NCBI GenBank assembly: GCA_023212645.1
Contig: JALBYC010000001.1
Location: 992,001-1,056,000 of the forward strand
Direction: 5' to 3'
Source: Farysia itapuensis
Taxonomy: Eukaryota > Basidiomycota > Ustilaginomycetes > Ustilaginales > Ustilaginaceae
DNA length: 64,000 nt
The translations under genes were made by a program, and so were the position numbers. The notes beneath the pieces are model-generated. The model saw nothing but the letters and a program-made list of their open reading frames with translations. It was not told the DNA's origin and searched no databases. Below, one piece after another: positions 39,721-48,855 of this stretch. The stretch's first letter is position 1, and every line of letters starts with the position of its first letter.

Positions 39721-42700
39721 TTATTGGCCAGAGCTGGAAGAGAATCCGCTTTCTCTACGCATGATGGATTGTTTACCCAGCATCAGGGAGCTGCTTCGCG
39801 TTCCGAGTCGCTTCGAGGTCCTGCTTGGGAGATTGAGCTGGCTTGAAGAAGATGACTTGGTCATATAGCTGCCAGAGGTGGTGGAGGGGCGGGGTGCACG
39901 CACGATGTTGGCATCATTGCCCCATTCCGGCTCCGCGTCGTCGAGCGAGTCAGTCTGCATCATGGATCGTGTGGCACGCTTGGCAGCGCCTTTGGTGAGA
40001 CGTTCGAACAGGGAGACATGCCCTGTCGCGGCATTGTCTTCATCATCGTCGTCGTCGATCGGATCTTGGCTGTGTATGTTCTCGTCGGTGACTGTGCTTT
40101 GCTCGCCAACGATGGGTGTGCTTTTCTTTGCGCCTTGACGACCGTACTGCATGCCTCGGACAGGCTTTTTCGCTCGTCCAGTCGCACCCGACTTTGCACC
40201 GACGGCACGAGAACCAGCTTTGTCCACACCCTTGGTATGGTCACGAAGAAGGGGGCCCAAAACACGGTCTGCTTCGTCGCCATCCGAATCCCAGTCGTTG
40301 ACACGACGGGTTTTCAAGACCTTTGCAGCCTCAGCTTCGTCTTCTTCTTCGTCGTCATCGGGAACACGGCCTCTCTTACGAGCCGCTCGCCTTTCACGAA
40401 TCTCTGAGCGTAGTTGTTCGTTGGTGATCGTGGCGACGTTCTTGTTGGGACCGAAAACGTCCTCCTCGTCGCTATCATCAGCAGCGAGATCTAGGTCACG
40501 GCCAGTGTCAGCAGACTCGACAATGTCATCGCCATCGCTGCCTTCGTCATCGTCCTCGTCGCTGTCCTTCTCGTCCGGGTCTGCGGGGGCGACCAGAAAG
40601 TCGTATTTATCCAGCTCGTGGTCAACCATGTGCGTGTCCTGGTAGCCTTGCACAAAGGCTTTTGCGTCTTCATTGGCGGCTAAAGCGTCCATTCCGTCCT
40701 CGTCCCCATCGACTTTGCGCTTCTTCCATGCATGAGCGCCGGGGACCATCGCAGCCCGTCGACGCAGCTCCTCGTCATCAGCCTCGTCATCCAGAATATC
40801 GTCCAGACCACCCAATCCAGTTCCTCGGCCCCTACGTGAACGGAAGCCTCCCTGGACAGCTCGTTGATGCACCTCGAGATCTCTCTTGTCCTGCTCGGCC
40901 CTGTCGGCGAGATACTGCGCGTGCACCAATCGATCCTTTTCCGCTTCATCGAGCTCCTTGACGTTATCTACAAGATCTTCCATGTCCGAAGCATCGGCAT
41001 CGTCCTCGTCATCCTCGTCGCCAGACCCAGCAGGATTGCCGCCTTCATCTGCAAAGACACCGTGCAGACCACCGGCACCCTTGTTGCCGTTCAGCTCTTC
41101 GTCTTCTGACTCTTCGGCTTCTCCTTCAACGAACGCCGACTTGCGAATTTTGGATCGATCGCGCGTACCCTCGTCGACATCGAGCGCGGATCTGGACCGA
41201 AGCACGTCAAAGGCATTGCGCGGCCGGGTTGAGTTCTGACTTGACGGCGGGGCCTCGTCTTCGTCTATGGCGTCCACATCATCGTGCTCTAAGCTCTCGC
41301 CTTCTGGCTCAGGCTCAGCTTCACCTCGCCTCAGCCTCTTGTATTTGCGCTGAATTGTCGCTACTTCATCCTCATCGGCAGAGAGTGCTTGATCTTCAAA
41401 GGTGTGTGGAGCGCTGCTGCTGGAGTAAGCTGGCGCTGAGGACTCGACAAAGGGGTTGCGGCTGTCTCGGAGCAAGGTTGCTGGACTGTGTCTTAGGCTC
41501 GAGAAGGGGCGGTCTTGGCTTTGCGACTGCGACTGACTGTCGTACTGCGTCCACTGAGCTTGGGATCCTGTGGGCTTGGTCTGCGTGAAGAAACCTTCCT
41601 GGTTGAGGTACATCTTCTCGGGAGATGCGGGTGCGTTGGCACGGCTGTCCAAGTCGGCTTGAGCGTACGCTTCTCGCTCGGCTTGACTTTCGTCCAGTGT
41701 CGGCAGTACTGACGGAGTCGGCACGAGCGGCTCCATTCCTACACCCAATTGAGCGCGTCGCAACGCGGCAAAAGCATCGACGTCCGTGGACTTAGGCGGT
41801 GGCATCGACGATGCATCCCACACTTTGCCTACTGCTGCGCCGAGTCCGGCATTCGTAGCGCTCGGCGACTTGACCAAAGGCGTACTATCGTCAAACATTT
41901 GAGTGAAGCCAATCGCTTTCCCACCTGGAACCTTGTGATTCTCAAAAACGTCGAGACTCTCCCCTCGAAGCGATTCTTGTTGTGTGTCGTTGAAAAAGGC
42001 ACCAAGAGCTGAATTGGCCGAGTTGTCTCGGTCTAAACCTCGGCGCTGGGGCTGCTGAGTGTCAGCCTGTGTTGAAGCTTGCGATTGATCCCAGAAAGAC
42101 TTTCGCGGTAGGCTAGAAGCGGGGGGAGCGGCTGTCTTCATCGTCGGCGGAGGCATGTTGGAGGCAAGGAATTGGCTCAGCCCGTTTCCAGCGTCAGAAG
42201 GAATATCGTTTGTACAGAAGGAATCTTCGTCCTCGCCGGTAGGGCCAGGGAACAGGACTTTGTCTGGACAAGGTGCATGCGCAGAAGGAGTAGCATGCAG
42301 AGCAGCAGGGGATGAGCTGTTGGAACGGGAGAAAGAGGCAAGATGACCAAGCGATTGAGAGGAGATGTCGCCAAGAGGGATTCGGTCCTGACTCTGACTC
42401 GAACGAGCGGCATTGCCCGTTTGTGAACGACCTGGGGGATGCAGATCAATATCGTCCTCTTCGTCATCAGCCACAGCTGTGGGACGTCCTCTGCGTGCGT
42501 GAACTCGGGGGCGATCCACTTCGTCTTCGTCATCATCCATCAAAGCTCGACTAGGTGGCAAAGTGCGGCTGAAGCTCGGTGAAAGTGATGTAAGAGTTCG
42601 ACTGTGCTGGCTTTGTTGGCTTGACGGAGGTGGAGCGTTTTCTTTCTCGCTGTCATCTGCCTCGTCGTCAGGCTCTTGAACGGCAGGTCTTTCATCACCA

Positions 42701-45195
42701 CTGAAGTCAATGTGCTCGGCTCCGTCATCCTTGACAACATGCTCGTCTTCGCTGGCACTGCCCATCTCTACCACGTCGACATCACTTTCGGCAACAGATC
42801 CGGCATCTGCATCATCACCAGGGTGGAAATCGGCGTCGTTCTCGTCCTCGCTGTTTTGAACTTCATCTTCCTGCTCTTCCCCGCCAAGCTCCGGCTGAGC
42901 ATTCAGGGTATCGATCATAGCCTGGATATCGTTGTTGTTCGTCTTGTCCGCGTCATCGTCGTCGAGCTGAAGGGTTCGCGCACCACCTGACGCGCGAGCT
43001 TTGGCTTCTTTCTGAGCTCGCGCTTGACGCGCCTGTGCTTGCATCTTTTTAGCAAGCGTAGCGTTGAGCCCTGCCCCGGTCCACTCGCTAGGGCCAGACT
43101 TGCGTGCTTGACGCGGCTTCGCGTCGCTCTGAGATTGGGTGTGACCGACATGAACGTCGCTAGGTTGCGTCTGTCCGGCGGCTTGATCCGAGGCGAGAGC
43201 AAAAGTTTTACCGTTCTCGCGCAGTTGGCTGTCAGTAACAACGAAGTCGTCTTCATCGTCTGCGGCACTTTTCTCGAGACCGTTGGGTGAACCAGCAGCG
43301 TTTGTTCCGCGGTATGCTTTGCGTCCGGGAGTTGCCTTCATGCCCAAGTCTTGGTAGATCTGGTCTGCGGGACGCTTGGGACCAGGTGTGGTTGGAAGAC
43401 GGTTGTGCTTCTGTGCCAGGACGGCGCCCGGCTGAGAGATATCCAAATCATCGTCTAGACTCGTCTTTTGTGCTGTCTGCGCAGCTTGCTCGAGCAACTT
43501 TTGCTTCCTCGCTTGGAAAGCAGCGAACTTGAGTTCACGCTCTTTGTCCAAGCGACTTGAGTTCATGACAAGGTCCGGAAGCTCGCCATCGCTATCGTCG
43601 TCGTCAACATTGACAGCATTGCCGTTTTTCGCCAGGACCAGTCCGCTCTGTGGCGCGGAAGTGCGCGGATTGGTACCCCGAGAGTCAGCGTTGAAGCCCA
43701 ATCGACGCTCTTGCTGCTTAGTCATTGCCAAGACAGGGCTGCTCATATGGTTGGGACTTGAGCGGTCGCGGATGGGATCAGACTCGATCGGATCTGACTT
43801 GAGCTGGCTCGACCTGTTCTGACTCTGGGAGTGAGCCGACGGTATGAGCGACGACGGCGGATCAGATGACACGAAACCAGACTCTGGCGCGGGACTGGCG
43901 CTGCCGACGCCTTTGATACGGTTCAGCAGCTCTTGTATCGGGAAGCCCTTTACGGGAGCAGGTGCAAGTCTGGCGCGATGTTCGCGGTCAAGACGGGCAG
44001 TCTCTCTATGCATGGTCTCTTGCACTTTCTTGCTGGGAGGCTTGATCGCTGCCGGCGCTTTGTCCTTGTTCTGCTTAGCTTTCGACTTTGGTGCCTCAAA
44101 ATCGCCCAAGATGTCTGGAGATGCTTGTTTGGCCTTTGTTTTCGTCTTGGACTTCTTTCTGGGCTTGCTGCTGACTTTCTTGCCGTTTCTGAAAGTCGGC
44201 ATTGCATCATTGTGATCATCACCATCACTGTCGGCATCAATGGGTGAGATAGAGGGAGAAGCGCGTGCAACTTCGGATAATTCCATCCCGGGGGGATCCA
44301 GCGCACTCTCGTCCGGTGCCGAGTTTTTTTGACTGCGAGCTTTGGCGGCCAGCGCTTCCACTCTATCTCGTCTGGACGGCGTTGGTTCGCTATCTTGGAC
44401 AGGAGCTGGTGATGACAGTAGCCTGAAAGAACGATGCTCCTTATTAGAGCTGCTTGCTCGGACGTCTTCCGAATCGCTTGCATCGTCTTCGCCAGAGGAG
44501 AATCTGCTTCGACCGACCTTGCCGTTCTTCCCTCGCATCGTTGATATCTTGCCACGACGAGGAGCAGGTGGCTCGTCTTCATCCAATAGTGCAGGTTGAA
44601 GCGGGGACATCGCACCGGCCTGCTCGACAGACTGCGCTCTGGAAGCGACGCTGTCGGCTTGAGGCTCGCGCTCGCCTTCTGAGCCCGAGTCATATATTGT
44701 CTTGGAGAGTCCGAATTGGAAGGTTTTAGCTCGCGAGACAGGCTCCTCGTCGCTAAACTCTGCCGGCGGCGGTGTAGATCCTACTCGTAGAGCGCGGGAA
44801 GTCCTACTGTACTTTGCCTTGACCGTGTCCAGCACGGGTTGAGATCCCGGCGACACGTCCGTGTTGTTTGTAAGTTCGGCAGCGTCGTCTTCGTCCATGT
44901 CTTCGTGAATAATTTTAGCGGGTTTGCGTCCATACGGGCGCACAGGTGTATCGAAGCAAGCTTCGGTTGGCGACGAGGGCAGGGAAGAAGATGTGGCTCT
45001 GATTGTGTTGTCCGCCAGGGATTCGTCAGCTGCATTATCCGTGATAACTTTCCGCGAGTAGGTTGCCTTGGCTCGAGGAGCACGAACCTCTGCTTCAACA
45101 TCAACGGAAGGGTTCGATGAGGACGAAGGAAGTGAAGTGAGCTGGGAAGACTCATCTCCAGACAGCGGAGGAAGGAGAGCCGTGGCGACCTCCAT
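39721..45195 (-). CDS. mrc1: Mrc1/claspin replication-checkpoint mediator
   Basis: Links stalled forks to the Rad53/Cds1 kinase and supports fork progression. An intronless gene for 1824 residues. The Mrc1-like domain is readable near residues 1400-1540: DRLVHAQYLADRAEQDKRDL, then GTGLGGLDDILDDEADDEELRRRA, AHAWKKRKV and DKYDFLV. Many SQ/TQ sites (for example in SQSQSQSQ near 1240) give the checkpoint phosphorylation cluster. Long acidic Asp/Glu runs and basic KSKTKTKAK-type stretches are typical. The length is larger than yeast Mrc1. It is divergent from the iron transporter gene by 416 bases. The call rests on the conserved block and overall architecture. Confidence 0.9.
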   Translation of the reverse strand: MEVATALLPPLSGDESSQLTSLPSSSSNPSVDVEAEVRAPRAKATYSRKVITDNAADESLADNTIRATSSSLPSSPTEACFDTPVRPYGRKPAKIIHEDMDEDDAAELTNNTDVSPGSQPVLDTVKAKYSRTSRALRVGSTPPPAEFSDEEPVSRAKTFQFGLSKTIYDSGSEGEREPQADSVASRAQSVEQAGAMSPLQPALLDEDEPPAPRRGKISTMRGKNGKVGRSRFSSGEDDASDSEDVRASSSNKEHRSFRLLSSPAPVQDSEPTPSRRDRVEALAAKARSQKNSAPDESALDPPGMELSEVARASPSISPIDADSDGDDHNDAMPTFRNGKKVSSKPRKKSKTKTKAKQASPDILGDFEAPKSKAKQNKDKAPAAIKPPSKKVQETMHRETARLDREHRARLAPAPVKGFPIQELLNRIKGVGSASPAPESGFVSSDPPSSLIPSAHSQSQNRSSQLKSDPIESDPIRDRSSPNHMSSPVLAMTKQQERRLGFNADSRGTNPRTSAPQSGLVLAKNGNAVNVDDDDSDGELPDLVMNSSRLDKERELKFAAFQARKQKLLEQAAQTAQKTSLDDDLDISQPGAVLAQKHNRLPTTPGPKRPADQIYQDLGMKATPGRKAYRGTNAAGSPNGLEKSAADDEDDFVVTDSQLRENGKTFALASDQAAGQTQPSDVHVGHTQSQSDAKPRQARKSGPSEWTGAGLNATLAKKMQAQARQARAQKEAKARASGGARTLQLDDDDADKTNNNDIQAMIDTLNAQPELGGEEQEDEVQNSEDENDADFHPGDDADAGSVAESDVDVVEMGSASEDEHVVKDDGAEHIDFSGDERPAVQEPDDEADDSEKENAPPPSSQQSQHSRTLTSLSPSFSRTLPPSRALMDDDEDEVDRPRVHARRGRPTAVADDEEDDIDLHPPGRSQTGNAARSSQSQDRIPLGDISSQSLGHLASFSRSNSSSPAALHATPSAHAPCPDKVLFPGPTGEDEDSFCTNDIPSDAGNGLSQFLASNMPPPTMKTAAPPASSLPRKSFWDQSQASTQADTQQPQRRGLDRDNSANSALGAFFNDTQQESLRGESLDVFENHKVPGGKAIGFTQMFDDSTPLVKSPSATNAGLGAAVGKVWDASSMPPPKSTDVDAFAALRRAQLGVGMEPLVPTPSVLPTLDESQAEREAYAQADLDSRANAPASPEKMYLNQEGFFTQTKPTGSQAQWTQYDSQSQSQSQDRPFSSLRHSPATLLRDSRNPFVESSAPAYSSSSAPHTFEDQALSADEDEVATIQRKYKRLRRGEAEPEPEGESLEHDDVDAIDEDEAPPSSQNSTRPRNAFDVLRSRSALDVDEGTRDRSKIRKSAFVEGEAEESEDEELNGNKGAGGLHGVFADEGGNPAGSGDEDDEDDADASDMEDLVDNVKELDEAEKDRLVHAQYLADRAEQDKRDLEVHQRAVQGGFRSRRGRGTGLGGLDDILDDEADDEELRRRAAMVPGAHAWKKRKVDGDEDGMDALAANEDAKAFVQGYQDTHMVDHELDKYDFLVAPADPDEKDSDEDDDEGSDGDDIVESADTGRDLDLAADDSDEEDVFGPNKNVATITNEQLRSEIRERRAARKRGRVPDDDEEEDEAEAAKVLKTRRVNDWDSDGDEADRVLGPLLRDHTKGVDKAGSRAVGAKSGATGRAKKPVRGMQYGRQGAKKSTPIVGEQSTVTDENIHSQDPIDDDDDEDNAATGHVSLFERLTKGAAKRATRSMMQTDSLDDAEPEWGNDANIVRAPRPSTTSGSYMTKSSSSSQLNLPSRTSKRLGTRSSSLMLGKQSIMRRESGFSSSSGQ

Positions 45196-45611
45196 ATCGA
45201 ACCAGGCTGAGCAGGATGCAGCAGCTGTTCAGAGAAGGCTGAAACGAGACAATCAGAAGCAAGGAAACGCGGTTGTAGCTGCTGTCCGACTCGCCACTGC
45301 TCTCTGGGTGGGCAGGCTGTGGTCAATGAAGAAGCACTGCGCACTTTTTTGTGCGCTTCCAACGCCGAGTGGAGTTTGACTTGAGAAGCGTGTTGGCGCT
45401 GTTCACGCGTCGCGCATAGATTGTGGGCATCGGGACCAGTCATCGGGCAGATGAAATCAACTTGGAAATGGAGCATTTTTGATTGGGTCAAACCCTTCGG
45501 GCGAAATCTCAAAAAAACCTAAAAACGCGGCATTGAAATTGATAAAGGCCACGAGGCTTTAAGCGAAGCTAGACTCAGCCCTTGTGACTTCTTCCCATCA
45601 TCAGACAGACC
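45196..45611. promoter_or_regulatory. Divergent promoter region of MRC1 and the CCC1-like gene
   Basis: A 416-base region. It contains ACGCGT at 45405-45410, a palindromic MCB-type site 210 bases from the mrc1 ATG, and TGATAA at 45540-45545, a GATA-factor-type site 67 bases from the iron transporter ATG. Both motifs are short and could be chance matches, but they fit the G1/S role of Mrc1 and iron-responsive GATA regulation known in Ustilago. Confidence 0.35.
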
Positions 45612-46718
45612 ATGGCTTGCTCATCAGCATCCGGAAAGTGCACAGACTGTGCCTGCGGAGCAGAGTCTGTGCGTCTCCCAGCCAAGCGCACGTCAGAAAC
45701 CACTGCCTTGTTATGGAAGACAACACCTGCTACCTCGTATGGCAGCGAAACGAATGCCATCTCGGAAGACGAGTGTCCCACACTCACGCATGCTCAAGAC
45801 CTGGGTCATTCTGCGGATCCAGCCTTTGTATGCTGCCGAGATGTCGTCGCTTCGGACACACGGACGCTGATTGATCCAGACTTTGCGCGAGATTGCATCG
45901 TCGGACTCTCGGATGGTCTTACTGTGCCCTTTGCACTTACCGCCGGTCTGTCCTCCGTAGGCTCGAGTAAGCTCGTTGTACTCGCAGGCCTGGCTGAACT
46001 CGTTTCCGGTGCCATTTCGATGGGTATCGGCGGCTTCCTCTCGGCTCAAGCAGAACTGACCCACTATGCATACAACGAAAAGCTGACGCAGGAACGTGTG
46101 CAAAGGTCTTGCAAATCCGAGATCCAGCGTCAGGTGCAAGATATTCTCAAATCCTATGGCATTGAGCAAGACACATGCGCCAAAGTCGCTCTCGAACTGT
46201 CTAACCGTGAAGCCGAGCGACGCGAGCTTCAACTTGCCGCATTCCGCAAGACTTCAAGCATTAGCAGCAAGCAACGAAAGTTGTTCGGTATTCTACCTCT
46301 CCCAGGCTCTGCATCGGCAGACCAAGAGTCACAGACTGGCTCTACTGAGGACAAAGACATGCTTGGTCTCACACCCTTCCTTCTTCGCGTAGGCGAGGGT
46401 CTGGAACCAGTCAGCACATCGCGACTCTACATTTCGGCCCTCACAATCGGCCTAAGCTACTTCCTGGGCGGCATCATTCCTCTGCTGCCATACATGTTTA
46501 TTGCGGAGGCTGGCAGAGCGTTGACCCTCTCGGTCATCATCACCGGCATCATCCTCCTGATCTTTGGTGTTGTCAAGCAGCGATTCACCGGCGGTGCGGG
46601 TGGGTTCAAAGGCTACGCATATGGCGCCGTCTCAACTCTCATGGTCGGTGGTGTCGCCGCAGGCGCCAGTTGGCTCATTGTCGGTCTGCTTGAAGGCGGC
46701 GGAGAAGGTGGCATTTAA
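45612..46718 (+). CDS. Ccc1/VIT1-family vacuolar iron (manganese) transporter
   Basis: Moves cytosolic Fe2+ or Mn2+ into the vacuole. 368 residues, intronless, from the ATG at 45612 (accATGg). The first membrane segment contains DCIVGLSDGLTVPFALTAGLSS, the family hallmark, followed by ELVSGAISMGIGGFLSAQAE. A hydrophilic metal-binding helix region with Glu-rich AELTHYAYNEKLTQ follows, then three more membrane segments (LYISALTIGLSYFLGGIIPL; LTLSVIITGIILLIFGVV; STLMVGGVAAGASWLIVGLL). The N-terminus is unusual, with Cys3, Cys10, Cys13 and Cys15 and a CC pair just before the first helix. It would protect against iron excess. Divergent from mrc1. Confidence 0.94.
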   Translation: MACSSASGKCTDCACGAESVRLPAKRTSETTALLWKTTPATSYGSETNAISEDECPTLTHAQDLGHSADPAFVCCRDVVASDTRTLIDPDFARDCIVGLSDGLTVPFALTAGLSSVGSSKLVVLAGLAELVSGAISMGIGGFLSAQAELTHYAYNEKLTQERVQRSCKSEIQRQVQDILKSYGIEQDTCAKVALELSNREAERRELQLAAFRKTSSISSKQRKLFGILPLPGSASADQESQTGSTEDKDMLGLTPFLLRVGEGLEPVSTSRLYISALTIGLSYFLGGIIPLLPYMFIAEAGRALTLSVIITGIILLIFGVVKQRFTGGAGGFKGYAYGAVSTLMVGGVAAGASWLIVGLLEGGGEGGI

Positions 46719-46802
46719 ATAGACCCTCTCACTCATTTCTACACTGCCGCATTAATTGCCCAAATACCAGCTTCAGTATATTGCAAATGTTGCGCGGGTA
46801 CA

Positions 46803-48725
46803 TTACATGGTGTGTCCTTGTCCACCGGCGTCTTTGTAGCCACGTGCGATGCCTTCCCGCCCCTCCTCTAGTACACTTGGCTCGTCCAATCCGATCCGCC
46901 GTTCGAGGCCTTTCCACTCTCGCTTCTCCAAATGCGCCATAGACGCACTCTGCAGTACTGTCGTCAAAGTACCGTCCTGGTTTCGGAGCGCAATTGAGTC
47001 GCCAGTACGCTCATTGTTCTGCGTTGTTGTGATTAAGCTGTGCTCTTCGTCGTTAGCTTTGACGGGAAGTTGAGTTGTCTTGCCGAGAGCGTCGGGACGG
47101 AATTTGCGCCTTTGGATGTACTTGCCTGAGATGAGGGAGAAGTGAGGTTGACCCTCGTCGTCGTCAGAACCGTCGCTGTCTTGGCCGTTTTGCTGCGTAC
47201 CATTCGGATCTAACGTGAGCTCGTTAAGTGAGTTGACAACATCGGGAGGGACAAGCTGCTCGAGATCCAGCTTGTATTCGCCCGTCCAGTCGACCCCCTC
47301 TTCACCCGTCTCGCTATGCCGCTGATTGGCACGTATTGCCAGCTCCATCTCGAACGGAGTGACAATGGGCTTGTAGAACTCTTTGCTGTCGATCAGCGTG
47401 TTTTCAGGACACGCAATGAGCACAAAGACGTCAACTTCCTGGAAATTGGCGAGCTTGGCGGGATTCAGCTTGCCCACAGAGATAGTGTAGACTTTCCTGC
47501 CGCTTGTACGAGACGTGAGCAGTTGGCGCAAGTGTTTGAGGAGCGGGAGGTAGGAGTGTACGCCGAGTGTGCCGACAAGAAGCCCGACTACGGACGCATC
47601 CCGCGCCTTGAGCACCGAGGTATAGCGTTTCATCAGTAGCTTATTTGTGGATCCAGTTTCGACCTTCCCGACGCCCGTTAGCGGGTTGTAGGACACCAGA
47701 CGTGAGCTTGGACCAAGGGTCAACAGCAGATTAGTGAGAGATAGCGACTCAGGACCAAGATAGAGGTAGCCGCAGTCGGCGTAGCTCACGTCTTGTGGTA
47801 GATCCACCCTCCGTGACGGACCCAGCGGACTCGGGAGCTGGTCTACATCGGTCAACTCTTGCGCCGGCGCAGCTGTATCTGCCGGCGCCGTATATGTCTT
47901 TGAGGTGGGTGACGTACTGCGACAGCAGGTGTCTTGTGTACAAGACAAAGTGCTGGACTGGCAGCACGCTGTTGTCTCCGCATTTCTTTTCATTGCGTTC
48001 TTCCTCGCACTAGCTTTTCGCTGGTGGATCTTGTCCTCGTAGTTACGTTTGGTATCAACAGTCGTTCGAACAAGCGGCACTTTGACATCAAGCGCTGTAA
48101 GCTTCGCTGAGAGTCGCTGATATACCTGCTCCACGATGTAGTCCCATGCAACGTCGTAGGTCAACACTAATGCCTTAACACTGACATCTTCGTTACAGAG
48201 ATGCTTTTGGGCGAGAGAGGCCAGCTCGTTGACCGCCTTCTGCACGTCTGGAAGACCCTGCTTTGTAAACACATAGATAACGGGTATCGCGACGGTTGCC
48301 GAGAGACATGCATGACCATAGTGCACCACAAGATCTGCATCGACGTGTCGCGCGGCAACTTCGTCAACGCAGCAGCTGCCATAACTCGTATCAGCCAGAA
48401 CGTACAGCTCGGGAAGAGCAGCATTAGAAGTAGCTTCGCTGCAAAGTGATGTCACTTCTTTCTTCAACGCCCAGAAGACGGGTACGGAGTCGATAAGCGC
48501 CTCATCAGGAAACTGCAAGGCTATGCGCTGGAATTGCCCTTCATGGATTTTGATGGCTGTTTGTCGAATATCGTAGATGTCATAGATCGAGCGTCCCGTT
48601 GAAGCGGCTGTTGCTGACTGCGCGAGAGGGTCAAGCTCGAGCGGTGCAGTGAGAATGGCCTCGTCTGTCGTGCTGAACGCTGCCATCCTGCTCGGGTTCT
48701 GAGGCGAGAAAAGCTTTTTTGACAT
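46803..48725 (-). CDS. dph2: Diphthamide biosynthesis protein Dph2
   Basis: Partner of Dph1 in the first step of diphthamide formation on elongation factor 2, transfer of the aminocarboxypropyl group from SAM. 640 residues, intronless. N-terminal domain matches: YDIRQTAIKIHEGQFQRIALQFPDEAL, ELYVLADTSYGSCCVDEVAARHVDADLVVHYGHACLS and IPVIYVFTKQ. The CCVDEVAA block is characteristic of Dph2 rather than Dph1. Later motifs include LGPSSRLVSYNP, VGLLVGTLGVHSYLPLL, VFVLIACPENTLID and YKPIVTPFEMELAI. A short acidic segment (DSDGSDDDEGQ) separates the last domain from the C-terminus. Its ATG is 130 bases from that of the divergent TFB2 gene. Confidence 0.95.
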   Translation of the reverse strand: MSKKLFSPQNPSRMAAFSTTDEAILTAPLELDPLAQSATAASTGRSIYDIYDIRQTAIKIHEGQFQRIALQFPDEALIDSVPVFWALKKEVTSLCSEATSNAALPELYVLADTSYGSCCVDEVAARHVDADLVVHYGHACLSATVAIPVIYVFTKQGLPDVQKAVNELASLAQKHLCNEDVSVKALVLTYDVAWDYIVEQVYQRLSAKLTALDVKVPLVRTTVDTKRNYEDKIHQRKASARKNAMKRNAETTACCQSSTLSCTQDTCCRSTSPTSKTYTAPADTAAPAQELTDVDQLPSPLGPSRRVDLPQDVSYADCGYLYLGPESLSLTNLLLTLGPSSRLVSYNPLTGVGKVETGSTNKLLMKRYTSVLKARDASVVGLLVGTLGVHSYLPLLKHLRQLLTSRTSGRKVYTISVGKLNPAKLANFQEVDVFVLIACPENTLIDSKEFYKPIVTPFEMELAIRANQRHSETGEEGVDWTGEYKLDLEQLVPPDVVNSLNELTLDPNGTQQNGQDSDGSDDDEGQPHFSLISGKYIQRRKFRPDALGKTTQLPVKANDEEHSLITTTQNNERTGDSIALRNQDGTLTTVLQSASMAHLEKREWKGLERRIGLDEPSVLEEGREGIARGYKDAGGQGHTM

Positions 48726-48855
48726 TCTTCGCCAAAAAAACCCTCATAATTGGGCCGGGCAGACATCGGAAATCGGGTAAGAAAGGTGGAGGAGGCTGAG
48801 TGTGGGTGGTGGAATCCTCGTCCCCACGCACATTCACTGGTCACCGTCTGCCGTC

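Noticed and set aside
45405..45410. ACGCGT as proof of MBF control of mrc1
   Set aside because: The hexamer also occurs inside coding regions of this window, so a single copy is weak evidence; it is kept only as part of the promoter description.
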